This document shows, one piece after another, positions 42,710 to 53,492 of a DNA stretch of 64,000 nucleotides. This DNA is from Arthrobacter sp042667405. GTDB lineage: Bacteria; Actinomycetota; Actinomycetes; Actinomycetales; Micrococcaceae. The stretch's first letter is position 1. Each line of letters starts with the position of its first letter. Made by a program: the position numbers and the translations under genes. A model generated the notes under the pieces. That model searched no databases and was not told where the DNA came from. It saw only the letters and a program-made list of their open reading frames with translations. Where the stretch lies: contig NZ_JBHVAL010000020.1 of NCBI RefSeq assembly GCF_042667405.1, positions 1 to 64,000 on the forward strand. Direction: 5' to 3'.

Positions 42710-43711
42710 TTACGAAGCCGCCGCGGTGTTGTAGGTGGACTGGATTACGGTGCCCCAGTATGGGCCGTACATTGTGGTGGAGTTGCTGCCGTAGCCGTAG
42801 GAGTTGACCGAGTTCTGGTAGCCGGTGGAGCTGTTGCCGATGAACCACGGACCGCCCGAGGACCCACCGGTCATGTTGCAGGGGATACCCTGGGTGGCGA
42901 ACTGCGGGTTGTAGGGATCATTGGTGGCGGTGCCGGAGCAGCTCTTCAGGGATTCGCCGTTGAACGGTGAGGCTGCCGGGTAGCCGAAGGACTTGTAGCT
43001 CAGGCCGCGGGCGGCGTTGAACTGGACGCCGGAGGAGCCCACGACGTCGGCGAGCTTCTGGCCGTTAAGGGTGTTCATGACTGCGAAAGCGGTGTCGTAC
43101 TGCATGTTGCCGTTGGAGGCCCACTGGCTGGGGGAGTACAGCGCCTTTGCCGTCCACTTCCCGTAGGGTGCAGCGCCGTTGAGGTAGGCGGGCACGAAGA
43201 CGAAGTTGGTTGCGTAGGCTCCCGGACCTTCATTGACGCAGTGGCCCGCGGTGGACACTGTGCTCTTGTTGGCCGCTGTCACGGAGTTGCCGGAGCAGAC
43301 GTAGTTGGAGCCGCCGAGGGTGAAGAAGATCTTGCCGATGTGCTTGACCGGGGTTTCGCTTTGGTTGACCTTGCGGTCGATGGTGGTGGAGTCTGTGGCC
43401 GCGGGCTGGCCGGCGATGCTGCTGATGGCGCCCGGGGCTTCGGTGACCGGGGCTTTGCCGGGGTTCAGGAGCCGGCCGCGTTCAAGGGCTTTGGCGCCGA
43501 GGATGTCGCCGGACTTGGCGTTCTTCATCCGTTCCGGTGTCCAGTAATCTGCAGCGCCGGCGTCGGAGACTGCATGGCTGCTGACCGCTGCGCCTGACGT
43601 GTCCGCGTCTTTCGACGGTGCTGCGTTGGCGCCGGTGGTTCCAACCAGCGCCAGGATTGCGGCAGCGGACAGACTCAGCAGGCTTGTGGCCAGGGTCTTG
43701 GTTTTTGTCAC
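42710..43711 (-). CDS. secreted trypsin-like serine protease
   Basis: The protein has 333 residues. A signal peptide ending in GANAAPS is followed by a pro-region (about 32-125) and a chymotrypsin-fold domain. The triad is visible: His in STVSTAGHCVNE, Asp in MQYDTAFAV and Ser in MTGGSSGGPWF. Cysteine pairs around the His and Ser loops fit the streptogrisin/glutamyl-endopeptidase-like group. It should be exported as a zymogen. It ends just past the purH terminator. Confidence 0.87.
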   Translation of the reverse strand: MTKTKTLATSLLSLSAAAILALVGTTGANAAPSKDADTSGAAVSSHAVSDAGAADYWTPERMKNAKSGDILGAKALERGRLLNPGKAPVTEAPGAISSIAGQPAATDSTTIDRKVNQSETPVKHIGKIFFTLGGSNYVCSGNSVTAANKSTVSTAGHCVNEGPGAYATNFVFVPAYLNGAAPYGKWTAKALYSPSQWASNGNMQYDTAFAVMNTLNGQKLADVVGSSGVQFNAARGLSYKSFGYPAASPFNGESLKSCSGTATNDPYNPQFATQGIPCNMTGGSSGGPWFIGNSSTGYQNSVNSYGYGSNSTTMYGPYWGTVIQSTYNTAAAS

Positions 43712-43774
43712 GTTGTTCCTACCTATCGAGGGAGTGAGGCGGCCAGTGATGGCGACCGCCGACTGACGAGTTAG

Positions 43775-43804
43775 AAGCTACCGGGCGTATGACAAGTTTG
43801 TAAA
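43775..43804 (-). promoter_or_regulatory. candidate promoter of the protease gene
   Basis: On the minus strand TTTACA (43804-43799) and TAGCTT (43780-43775) are 18 bp apart, about 65 bp before the start codon. The AT-rich stretch 43790-43850 just upstream stands out in this GC-rich region. The rest of 43712-44029 shows a GC-rich inverted repeat near 43870-43915 and the icd leader. Confidence 0.4.
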
Positions 43805-44029
43805 GAGATGTTTCAGAGTTTGTGATAATTTACTGTCACTTGCTTGTCATGCTCGCGGGAGGAAGGCACGACGGCGGCAGTCGGCGGTGGTGGGCGGGCC
43901 GCCGTCGGGCGTTAATCACCGGAACCGGGTAACGAACACGTGATCCCGGACACGAAGAACCGCCAAAACGGTCTACTCGGGTAAGTTAGGAGTGTTGAAA
44001 TATGCAGACTTTCAGGGAGAACCCCGCCA

Positions 44030-46249
<2,220 letters not shown>

Positions 46250-46256
46250 GTTCCAC

Positions 46257-46296
46257 GAAAAGGCCCCGCAAGCATCACGCTTGCGGGGTCTTTTTG
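46257..46296 (+). terminator. rho-independent terminator of icd
   Basis: CCCCGCAAGC pairs with GCTTGCGGGG around ATCAC, followed by TCTTTTTG and preceded by AAAAGG. It starts within 10 bp of the stop. Confidence 0.9.
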
Positions 46297-46306
46297 CGTC
46301 CCCCTG

Positions 46307-46369
46307 GAGTTTTTGTACAGATAACGCCCTAAAAAGCCCTTCTAAAGAGCGTTATCTGTACAAAAACTC
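46307..46369. repeat. perfect 21-bp inverted repeat (family P3)
   Basis: The arms 46307-46327 and 46349-46369 (beginning GAGTTTTTGTACAGATAAC) are perfectly complementary over 21 bp around a 21-nt loop. It lies between the icd terminator and the stop of the convergent oxidase gene. Its T-rich outer ends mean either strand ends a hairpin in a U-rich stretch, so it may terminate the oxidase transcript. Confidence 0.8.
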
Positions 46370-46370
46370 G

Positions 46371-47480
46371 CTAGCGGTCGGCGCGGAACCTCTCTGGTGC
46401 CACCCCGCCGTCGACGATGTCCTTCAGTACCCGTCCGATGGCCGGGGTGAACTTGAACCCGTGTCCCGAGAAACCCGCGCCCACCACCAAAGGACCGAAA
46501 CGGTCCAGCACAAAGTCCTCGTTGGGCGTAGTGGTGTAGGTGCAGCTGATGGGAACGGCAGTGGAAGGGTCGACGCCGGGCAGCCACTCTTCTGCGTACC
46601 GCACCAAGGCGTCGAGCTGCTGGGGGATGGGCTCGAACGTGCGCTCGTCAGGATCCATAACGGGGCCGACGCCGTGCCAGCCGGCCTTGACGCCCTCGCC
46701 GGGGGTGAGCATGCCGTAAACGGGGCTGAACCAGTATTCGTACAGTTCGTTGTTCGGGTCGGGGTCAGGATTGTGGTTGAAGCTGGGCCACACCAGTGTC
46801 TTGTCAGTGGGGGTGAAGTGGGCCGGCTGCTCCTGTGTCACCACCATGGCTGGGAGCTTGACCAGGCCATCCAGGACTTTGGGTGTCCAGGCGCCTGCGG
46901 TCACCACCACGCGGTGTGCTGTGTATTCGGTCTCCTCCGTCACCACTACCACTGAGTCGGCGCCGTCGACGCGGATGTCCCGGACCGGCGTCGAGTACTT
47001 GAAAACAGCGCCGCGGGACTCGGCCGATTTACGGAGTGCCACCAACGCGTCGGCCGAACGGATCCGGCCTGAGCCTGGCACGAAGAGGACATCCGTTGCG
47101 AAGTTCATGCCCTGCCAACGGTCGGCGGCCTCGGAGGCGGAAATGAAGTAGCTTTCGACGCCGCGTGCCTGGTGCGCTTCCCGGACCAGCTCCAACTTGG
47201 GGACGTTGCCGTGGTTCGCGAGCCCCACGTGGTCCAGGAGGGGAGCGCCGTGTTCTGCAGCGAGTTCGTCCCACAGGATTTTGGACTCGGCCAGGAGGTC
47301 CAGGTAGTCGGCCTCGGCGTAGGCGGTGTTGAAGTTACGGGTGGCACCGTGGGAGGCGCCGATGTGGTGACCCGCTTCGAACTGTTCCAGAAGAACCACG
47401 GATTTGCCGGCGCGGGACAACTGCCATGCAGCCGCTGACCCCATCGCTCCGCCACCGACAACTACAACGTCAACCTGCAT
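46371..47480 (-). CDS. solA: sarcosine oxidase / N-methyl amino acid oxidase family flavoprotein
   Basis: A monomeric sarcosine oxidase-type flavoenzyme of 369 residues. The FAD motif is VVVVGGGAMGSAAAWQL at the N-terminus, followed by GASHGATRNFNTAYAE. The cysteine that holds covalent FAD is in the ISCTYTTTPNEDFVLD segment. The C-terminal GAGFSGHGFKFTPAIG is typical. It oxidises an N-methyl amino acid to an aldehyde and H2O2; sarcosine and N-methyltryptophan cannot be told apart here. GGAG lies before the ATG at 47480. Confidence 0.88.
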   Translation of the reverse strand: MQVDVVVVGGGAMGSAAAWQLSRAGKSVVLLEQFEAGHHIGASHGATRNFNTAYAEADYLDLLAESKILWDELAAEHGAPLLDHVGLANHGNVPKLELVREAHQARGVESYFISASEAADRWQGMNFATDVLFVPGSGRIRSADALVALRKSAESRGAVFKYSTPVRDIRVDGADSVVVVTEETEYTAHRVVVTAGAWTPKVLDGLVKLPAMVVTQEQPAHFTPTDKTLVWPSFNHNPDPDPNNELYEYWFSPVYGMLTPGEGVKAGWHGVGPVMDPDERTFEPIPQQLDALVRYAEEWLPGVDPSTAVPISCTYTTTPNEDFVLDRFGPLVVGAGFSGHGFKFTPAIGRVLKDIVDGGVAPERFRADR

Positions 47481-47543
47481 GCCCGCTCCATCCACAAAGT
47501 CCGCAGCTCCGACCAGAGCCACCTCTTATTCTGCCCCCACTCA

Positions 47544-47609
47544 CCCAACTAGGTGACAGCAAACGTCCCATTGAGCCCCCGTAGCGACGTTTGCTGTTAC
47601 TCAGTTGGG
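47544..47609. repeat. long palindrome, family P1 copy 3
   Basis: The 24-bp arms start CCCAACTAGGTGACAGCAAA with three mismatches, and the core AAACGTC is shared with copy 1. It lies in the divergent gap between the oxidase gene and the DoxX gene, so here it is not simply a gene-end terminator. Confidence 0.8.
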
Positions 47610-47660
47610 TAGCGGGGGTTGGGTTGGCGCGGCGCCCACGGGCATGGAAGATTGGATCCC

Positions 47661-48095
47661 GTGAAATTCCTTCACCCATCACCCACGTCCTCTGCCCGCG
47701 GCATCACGATCCTGCGGGTGGTGTTCGGTGCCCTCATCCTGATCCATGGAGTCCAGAAGCTCATGGCCGGCCACGCCGCGTTCGCCGCGTCCGTCGCTGC
47801 CATGGGCGTACAGAAGCCGGAGATCGTGGCCTGGCTGGTCATTGCCGGGGAAGTGGGCCTGGGATTGCTCCTGGTCCTCGGGGCGCTGACCCGGATCGCC
47901 GGGTTCCTCGCTGCGATCATGTTCGCCGGAATCTGGTTCGTGACCGAAGCCGGCAAACCCCTGCTCACAGACAAGGCGGGCGTGACGGCGGAACTGCTCA
48001 TCATCTACTTCGCAGTATCCGTGGCCTTCGTCTTCCTGGGGTCCGGTGCGTTCTCGCTCGACCGCAAGCTGGCAAGGCAACCGGGACGGCGATGA
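47661..48095 (+). CDS. DoxX family membrane protein
   Basis: The protein has 144 residues and four membrane helices. The DoxX pattern is clear: ITILRVVFGALILIHGVQKL, then a short GHAAFAASVAAMGV loop and GLGLLLVLGALTRIAGFLAAI. DoxX proteins are linked to oxidoreductase and redox-stress complexes in actinobacteria, with no settled reaction. The GTG at 47661 is the best start; the frame extends upstream through the palindrome. Confidence 0.85.
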   Translation: MKFLHPSPTSSARGITILRVVFGALILIHGVQKLMAGHAAFAASVAAMGVQKPEIVAWLVIAGEVGLGLLLVLGALTRIAGFLAAIMFAGIWFVTEAGKPLLTDKAGVTAELLIIYFAVSVAFVFLGSGAFSLDRKLARQPGRR

Positions 48096-48116
48096 GCTTA
48101 ACCTGGGTGGGTTAAA

Positions 48117-49187
48117 TCACCGGGCATCGTTGGGGTACCGGACACCCAGTTGTGAACGAACGCCGTCGAAGAGGCGCATCACATTGATCGAGTCCTCCAA
48201 CGGCATCACGGGACTCTCGACGAGTCCCTGTTGAATGCAGCGGGTCACCTCACGCAGCTCATAGGTGTAGCCAATGCCCACGACGTCGAAACGCTCGGTC
48301 CGTGGCTCGTCCCACCCGACGCGGATAAGCAGTTCGCGGGGATTGTTCACCGAACCCACCGTCTGGAGGAAGCCAAGGCCGCCAGCGACTGTGGCAGTCC
48401 TGGGCCCATGCGCCATCAGGGACGAGGTCAACTGCGCCTGCGCCCCCGTGTCGTAGCCGAGGGTCAGGGCGTTCTGCGTGTCCACTCCGTCCTCGTTCAA
48501 CGAACCGATCGCGCTGACGGACTGCGGAAAACCGAGTGTCCCCAAAGCCCAGAGCAGGGGGTACACGGTGATGTCCAAAAGTGCTCCGCCGCCGTCGTTC
48601 AGGGCCCAGATGCGCGCCGAGGGATCATATGGTGCCGGGAAGCCGAGGTCCGCGCTGACCCACTGGAGCTCACCAAGTTCCCCTGAAGCCGCGATCTCGA
48701 AAGCCCGTTGCATGCTGGGAAGGAATCGGCTCCACACGGCTTCCATGAAGAACACGTTCTGCTCGCGCGCAATCGCCACCAGCTCCATGGCCTCACGGGC
48801 GTTGATGGTCAGAGCCTTCTCGCAGAGGACGTGCTTCCCGGCCCGCAAAGCCGCCGAGGCTATCTGGAAGTGCTGGGCATGGGGCGTCGCCACATAGACC
48901 ACGTCCACGGCGGGATCGTTGAACAGCCGCTGGTAGCCGGGAACACCGGCGTCGTCCCCGTAGGCCTTCGTGAAGCCAAGCGTGTGGGCGAAGGCGTCGG
49001 CCGCAGCCTGGGTGCGGGAGCTGACGGCGTAGAGTTCAGCATCTTCGAGCAGGGACAGGTCCTGGGAAACACTGTTGGCGATATTCCCAGTGGACACCAC
49101 GCCCCAGCGCAATCGCCGGCCTGTGGCTGCCCGGGGATCCTGGGTGGTCTGGGAGGAAAGCCACGGCACGGCGATTGGAAGTGTCAT
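48117..49187 (-). CDS. Gfo/Idh/MocA family oxidoreductase
   Basis: The protein has 356 residues. An N-terminal Rossmann domain (RWGVVSTGNIANSVSQDLSL, DVVYVATPHAQHFQIASAAL) is followed by the conserved HVLCEKALTINAREAMEL with the EK catalytic Lys, then the FMEAVWSRFLPSMQRAFEI C-terminal domain. It should reduce or oxidise a sugar or cyclitol with NAD(P). The closest pattern is the dihydrodiol dehydrogenase-like branch. The ATG at 49187 has GAGGA nine bases upstream; the frame extends about 30 codons more. Confidence 0.85.
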   Translation of the reverse strand: MTLPIAVPWLSSQTTQDPRAATGRRLRWGVVSTGNIANSVSQDLSLLEDAELYAVSSRTQAAADAFAHTLGFTKAYGDDAGVPGYQRLFNDPAVDVVYVATPHAQHFQIASAALRAGKHVLCEKALTINAREAMELVAIAREQNVFFMEAVWSRFLPSMQRAFEIAASGELGELQWVSADLGFPAPYDPSARIWALNDGGGALLDITVYPLLWALGTLGFPQSVSAIGSLNEDGVDTQNALTLGYDTGAQAQLTSSLMAHGPRTATVAGGLGFLQTVGSVNNPRELLIRVGWDEPRTERFDVVGIGYTYELREVTRCIQQGLVESPVMPLEDSINVMRLFDGVRSQLGVRYPNDAR

Positions 49188-49266
49188 GAGTCTCATCCTC
49201 TCATTTCCCAAAGCGCCGACAGAAAGCTCTGATAGCGTCCATCTGGAAAACGTCATTGGGGGAATT

Positions 49267-49638
49267 GTGGAAGCAGAAATCAAGAAACCGTCAGCGGGTC
49301 CGCGGATAGCGTCAATAGTGCTCGCAGTGGTGGGGACGGTGCTTTCACTACCGGTGGCTGCATTGCTCGGATTTGCCCTTGGCTTTTACCCAACCCGGAT
49401 GGAATGCACCACCGAAACCCTCGGCTCGGGGTGCTACGAAGGCGATCTTCTGAACGCCGCTGTCCTCTTTGCCCTCGTTTTCCTGCCGTTTCTGCTGCCA
49501 ATAGCCACCATCAGTCTTCTCCAGCGAAAGAGGCGCGGGGTCCCGGATTTCATGCCTCTGATCGTGCTGTGCCTTGTACCGGCAGTGGTGGTTGTCCTCT
49601 GCGCCGTTCTCGCGTTGGTGGCACCGGGCGCCCTCTGA
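49267..49638 (+). CDS. small membrane protein, unknown
   Basis: The protein has 123 residues and three membrane segments (about 14-36, 57-80 and 94-118), with cysteines in the first outer loop (ECTTETLGSGCYEG). A GTG at 49267 has GGGGGAA upstream. No family is recognised. The gene is divergent from the oxidoreductase gene. Confidence 0.6.
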   Translation: MEAEIKKPSAGPRIASIVLAVVGTVLSLPVAALLGFALGFYPTRMECTTETLGSGCYEGDLLNAAVLFALVFLPFLLPIATISLLQRKRRGVPDFMPLIVLCLVPAVVVVLCAVLALVAPGAL

Positions 49639-49762
49639 AGCGCCGACACAGTAAGTACACTGTCCGTCCCGCGAATGCCCGACGCCGGCAACTACCTCGC
49701 TTAGGCTGATGGCAATCATCCCTCGCAGAGGTTCTGTGGGGAGTTACCGAAATGGAGCAGGG

Positions 49763-50863
49763 ATGGGTATTTTTCGGCGCGTCATTTTGCCGGTTGCCTG
49801 GTTGTTTGTTTTCGCGATAATCGCGGTGGCTCTGGTCAAAATCGCCTTTGTGGACGGTTTGAAATCTGCCGCTTCGGAGCCCGCGCCGTTGGCCCAGGTG
49901 GATATTCCGACGGTCCCGGCAACCAGGGCCACCGTCAGCAACACCGTCCAGATCAAGGGCACCGTCCAAAGTGACCCGGCCGAAGCCGTCCGCAGCACAT
50001 CGGCGGGAAAAGTTGTGCAGGTCTTTGTGGACCAAGGGGCTACTGTCGCCAAGGGCGACGCTCTCTTCCAAGTAAGGGCCGAGCGCGCGGTCGCGGGCGC
50101 CCAGCCGTCGTCCCCGGATGGACCCACAACTGCCGCGAAACCCGCTTACGACTACTTCAACGTCCTGGCCCCACGCGCCGGGACACTGCAGCAGTTGACC
50201 ACGCTCGTGGACCAGCAGGTCAGCGTGGGTGAGGCGGTAGGCAAGATCGATCCCGGTACGTACACAGTGGCGGGCCCGGTTTCTGCCGCCCAGCAGTACC
50301 GCCTCCTCGGCAAACCCGGTCCGGCAGAAATAGCCCTGGTGGGCGGACCGGCTCCGTTCCAGTGCGCCGAAGTGACGCTCAAGAACAACGCATCCGACGA
50401 CGGCGGAGCCTCCTCGGGCGGTTTGGCCGCCACTGGCGGGGGAGCCGGTATGGCAGTCGGCGGGGCAATTGCTGGACCGGGAGGAGGTTCTTCAACCCAA
50501 CCGGACGGAAGCAATCCGACAGGGACCATCAGCTGCGCAGTTCCGGCTAACCAGCAGGTCTTCCCTGGCCTCGGTGCCACCATGACGGTCAGCGCCGGCG
50601 TCGCGCCTGACGTGGTGACGGTTCCCCTTACCTCGGTCAAGGGCAGTGTCAAGGACGGCATCGTGTGGGTCGCCAGTAAGGCAGGAGCCGGGGCCGCTCC
50701 CGAACAGCGCACCGTGCAGCTCGGTCTGAACGATGGCAACGTGGTTGAAGTGACCTCCGGGCTGACCGAGGGCGAGCAGGTCCTCGAGTTTGTGCCCGGC
50801 ACCCCCGCTGGCCCGGAGCCCATGATGGGTCCAGGGCAAGGCACCTACATTCCGGCAGGCTAA
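49763..50863 (+). CDS. membrane-fusion/adaptor protein of a MacAB-like ABC system
   Basis: The protein has 366 residues: an N-terminal membrane anchor (about 8-28), then a HlyD/RND adaptor-type barrel and biotinyl-lipoyl-like half motifs (VSNTVQIKGTVQSDPAEAVR, GKVVQVFVDQGATVAKGDAL) and a C-terminal GLNDGNVVEVTSGLTEGEQVL segment. A Gly/Ser-rich insert occupies about 218-250. It is followed 2 bp later by the ABC ATPase gene, the MacA-MacB order. It would couple the exporter to the cell exterior in this Gram-positive. Confidence 0.85.
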   Translation: MGIFRRVILPVAWLFVFAIIAVALVKIAFVDGLKSAASEPAPLAQVDIPTVPATRATVSNTVQIKGTVQSDPAEAVRSTSAGKVVQVFVDQGATVAKGDALFQVRAERAVAGAQPSSPDGPTTAAKPAYDYFNVLAPRAGTLQQLTTLVDQQVSVGEAVGKIDPGTYTVAGPVSAAQQYRLLGKPGPAEIALVGGPAPFQCAEVTLKNNASDDGGASSGGLAATGGGAGMAVGGAIAGPGGGSSTQPDGSNPTGTISCAVPANQQVFPGLGATMTVSAGVAPDVVTVPLTSVKGSVKDGIVWVASKAGAGAAPEQRTVQLGLNDGNVVEVTSGLTEGEQVLEFVPGTPAGPEPMMGPGQGTYIPAG

Positions 50864-50865
50864 AC

Positions 50866-51642
50866 ATGGATGCCACTGCCAGCAACGAAACCCTCGTCAG
50901 CCTTCGATCGGTCACGCGGTCAGTCACCCTGCCGGATGATCAACAGCTGCACATTCTTCGCGGCATTGATCTTGAGGTACTCAGCGGGGACCACACCGCG
51001 ATCGTGGGACGCTCCGGCTGCGGCAAGTCAACGCTGCTCAACCTCCTCGGCCTGCTTGATGTCCCGACCTCCGGGGATATGGACTTCATGGGCCAACCAG
51101 CGCAACGGCTCAGCAGCAACGCCCGGGCCCGCCTCCGGGGTTCAACAGTGGGCTTTGTGTTCCAACAGTTCAACCTGTTGCCGGGCCGAAGCGCCCTGGA
51201 CAACGTCATTACTCCGCTTTTCTATGCCCAGGGCAGGGAATTCCGGCGTCGCCGCGAACTTGCAATGGAGATGCTGGACCGGGTCGGGTTGTCTGCACGG
51301 GCGGACACGATGCCCAACATGCTTTCAGGCGGTGAACAGCAACGTGTTGCAATCGCACGTGCGCTGGTTCGCCGGCCGAGGCTAATCCTGGCCGATGAGC
51401 CAACCGGTGCCCTGGACGTCGAGACCGGCCAGGCGGTGATGGCGTTGCTGGACACTGTCGCCACGGAAACCTCTGCGGCCCTGGTAACCATTACCCACGA
51501 CACCAACGTCGCCGCACTCGCCCGTGCCTGCTACCGGCTCGACTCCGGAGTGTTGACCCCGCTGGCGCTCGCGGAACCGCTCGCAGAACCACGCGCAGAT
51601 CCGCTCGCAGAACCGCTCGCAGAATCGGGAGCCCACGCATGA
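50866..51642 (+). CDS. MacB/LolD-type ABC transporter ATPase
   Basis: An ABC ATPase of 258 residues: Walker A VGRSGCGKSTLLN, Q-loop VFQQFNLLPG, signature LSGGEQQRVAIARAL, Walker B LILADEPTGALD and the H-loop ITHDT. The last 20 residues are an unusual tail of LAEP/LADP-like four-residue repeats encoded by a 12-bp minisatellite (about 51566-51634). Its stop overlaps the permease start. Confidence 0.9.
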   Translation: MDATASNETLVSLRSVTRSVTLPDDQQLHILRGIDLEVLSGDHTAIVGRSGCGKSTLLNLLGLLDVPTSGDMDFMGQPAQRLSSNARARLRGSTVGFVFQQFNLLPGRSALDNVITPLFYAQGREFRRRRELAMEMLDRVGLSARADTMPNMLSGGEQQRVAIARALVRRPRLILADEPTGALDVETGQAVMALLDTVATETSAALVTITHDTNVAALARACYRLDSGVLTPLALAEPLAEPRADPLAEPLAESGAHA

Positions 51643-52820
51643 CCGGCTTCATATCAACGCTGGTGGAAGCGTGGCAGGAACTTCGCATCAACAAAGTCCG
51701 CATACTGTTGGCTCTTTTGGGGGTGGCGTTGTCCGTGGCGGCGCTGACGTCCGTGGTCGGCCTTGGTAACCTCGCCCGCGAAGGCATGAAGGTGCAGTCC
51801 GAGCGCGATGGCGGCCGGGTTGCAACCCTGACCTTGAGTGTCAACGGCCCATCCGCTCCGGATGCGCAACAACTGGACAAAGTCTACGAAGGAATCCAGC
51901 AGCGCTATGGGATCACCACCTCCACCCACGTGGGCCGTACCCAGGCAGGCTTCCAGTTTCCCCGCGGCGTGACAGCCGTGAACATGACCATCGTTGACTC
52001 CGGCTACGGCATCATCCACCGAGTGCCGCTCACCCAAGGTAAATGGTTCGACGCCGATGACGACCAAAGGCTCGCCCCCGCAGTCGTGGTCTCGGAAGGC
52101 TTTTACAACCGGGCGGGCAGGCCAGACCTGGCTACCAATCCCACAGTTCGCATCCCCGGTGACCTTCCGGCGACGGCGGTGATCATCGGCGTCGTTCCTG
52201 ACACCTGGCCTGACACCCCTCCGGCCGCCTTCATCCTCACGAAGGCTGCCGCCATGACGGGCATGAAGCCGGACATGTCGGAGTTCAAGCTCTGGGTGGG
52301 GGAGGAACAGGCCGGGGCCCTGCAGTCCGCGATCACTGCGGACCTGCAGGGCCAGTTCCCGGGCTATTTCGCCCAGGCCCAACGCGTAGACTTTGCCGCC
52401 TATGGCGATCCGCTGGGTCCTGCCCAGTGGATCATCGGCGGCGTAGCCGGACTGGTGCTTCTCCTTGGAGCAGTGGGAATGCTCAACATCTCCATGGTCA
52501 CAGTCCGCTACCGCGTCCGGGAGATCGGCATCCGCCGCAGCTTCGGCGCTACCTCGGGACGCATCTTCGTCGGCGTCATGATGGAATCTGTGGTGGCCAC
52601 CGCTGTCGCGGGTCTGGTGGGCGTCATGGTGGCCATCGCCGTGGTGAAGAACCCGTGGATTCAATCAAAGGTAGCCCCAGGCCTGACGGAATATCCGCCG
52701 TTCCCCATCGACGCCGCGCTCCTGGGCTTTGGCGCAGCGGTCATGGTGGGCGCACTCGCCGGAGCCATTCCCGCGCTCGTGGCGGTGCGCGTCAAGGTCA
52801 TCGACGCGATCCGCTTCTGA
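51639..52820 (+). CDS. MacB/FtsX-type ABC transporter permease
   Basis: The protein has 393 residues: one N-terminal helix (about 20-42), a large outer MacB-type domain, then three C-terminal helices (about 268-290, 312-335 and 355-380) in the FtsX pattern (VTVRYRVREIGIRRSFGATSG). With the adaptor and ATPase it forms a complete exporter or signalling complex. The stop lies within the last codons of the convergent ATPase gene (23-bp overlap). Confidence 0.88.
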   Translation: MTGFISTLVEAWQELRINKVRILLALLGVALSVAALTSVVGLGNLAREGMKVQSERDGGRVATLTLSVNGPSAPDAQQLDKVYEGIQQRYGITTSTHVGRTQAGFQFPRGVTAVNMTIVDSGYGIIHRVPLTQGKWFDADDDQRLAPAVVVSEGFYNRAGRPDLATNPTVRIPGDLPATAVIIGVVPDTWPDTPPAAFILTKAAAMTGMKPDMSEFKLWVGEEQAGALQSAITADLQGQFPGYFAQAQRVDFAAYGDPLGPAQWIIGGVAGLVLLLGAVGMLNISMVTVRYRVREIGIRRSFGATSGRIFVGVMMESVVATAVAGLVGVMVAIAVVKNPWIQSKVAPGLTEYPPFPIDAALLGFGAAVMVGALAGAIPALVAVRVKVIDAIRF

Positions 52821-53490
52821 CCTCCTCGGTCAGCCTGCCCTGCTGAAGCCGGAAGCAACGTTCCGTCTTCTGCGCCAGGCTGCGGTCGTGCGTGACCACC
52901 AGGATGGTGGTGTTGTGGTCGCGGCTCAGGGAGCTCAACAGCTCGATGATGTGCTCACCGGTCTGCTCATCGAGATTTCCGGTGGGTTCGTCCGCCAGGA
53001 TCAGTTTGGGTTCGTTCGCCAGCGCCCGCGCGATCGCAACACGCTGCTGCTCCCCGCCGGACAGGCGGTTGGTCCGGCGCGAATGCTTCTCCGGATCCAG
53101 CTGCACTTGCTCCAGCAACTCCTTGGCCCGCTTCAGCCTGGTTGGCTTCCGCACCCCGGCGAACTCCATGGGAAGCATGACGTTGTCCACGGCGCTGAGG
53201 TTGGGGATCAGGTTGAACTGCTGGAACACGAACCCGATGTCCCGACGCCGGTACTCCGTCAGTTTGCTGTCGGGCAGCCCCGCAAGGCTGACGCCATCGA
53301 CGACGACGTCCCCTGAGGTGGGTTTGTCCAGCGCACCCAGGAGGGACAACAGGGTGCTCTTGCCGCTGCCGCTCTTGCCCACGATCGACGACAGTGAGCC
53401 CCTTTCCAGTTCGAAGCTCACACCGTTGACCGGCTTGACGGTCCGGTCACCGGACTTGAACTGACGGACCAGGTCCTTGACTTCAATCAC
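52798..53490 (-). CDS. second MacB/LolD-type ABC transporter ATPase
   Basis: The protein has 230 residues, with Walker A VGKSGSGKSTLLS, VFQQFNLIPN, signature LSGGEQQRVAIARAL and Walker B LILADEPTGNLD. It is the partner of the permease gene 2 bp upstream on the same strand. It overlaps tail to tail with the other MacB-like system. Confidence 0.9.
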   Translation of the reverse strand: MIEVKDLVRQFKSGDRTVKPVNGVSFELERGSLSSIVGKSGSGKSTLLSLLGALDKPTSGDVVVDGVSLAGLPDSKLTEYRRRDIGFVFQQFNLIPNLSAVDNVMLPMEFAGVRKPTRLKRAKELLEQVQLDPEKHSRRTNRLSGGEQQRVAIARALANEPKLILADEPTGNLDEQTGEHIIELLSSLSRDHNTTILVVTHDRSLAQKTERCFRLQQGRLTEEVRSGSRR

Positions 53491-53492
53491 GG

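Noticed and set aside
51654..52664. Open frame of 336 codons on the minus strand
   Set aside because: Antisense shadow of the MacB-like permease gene.
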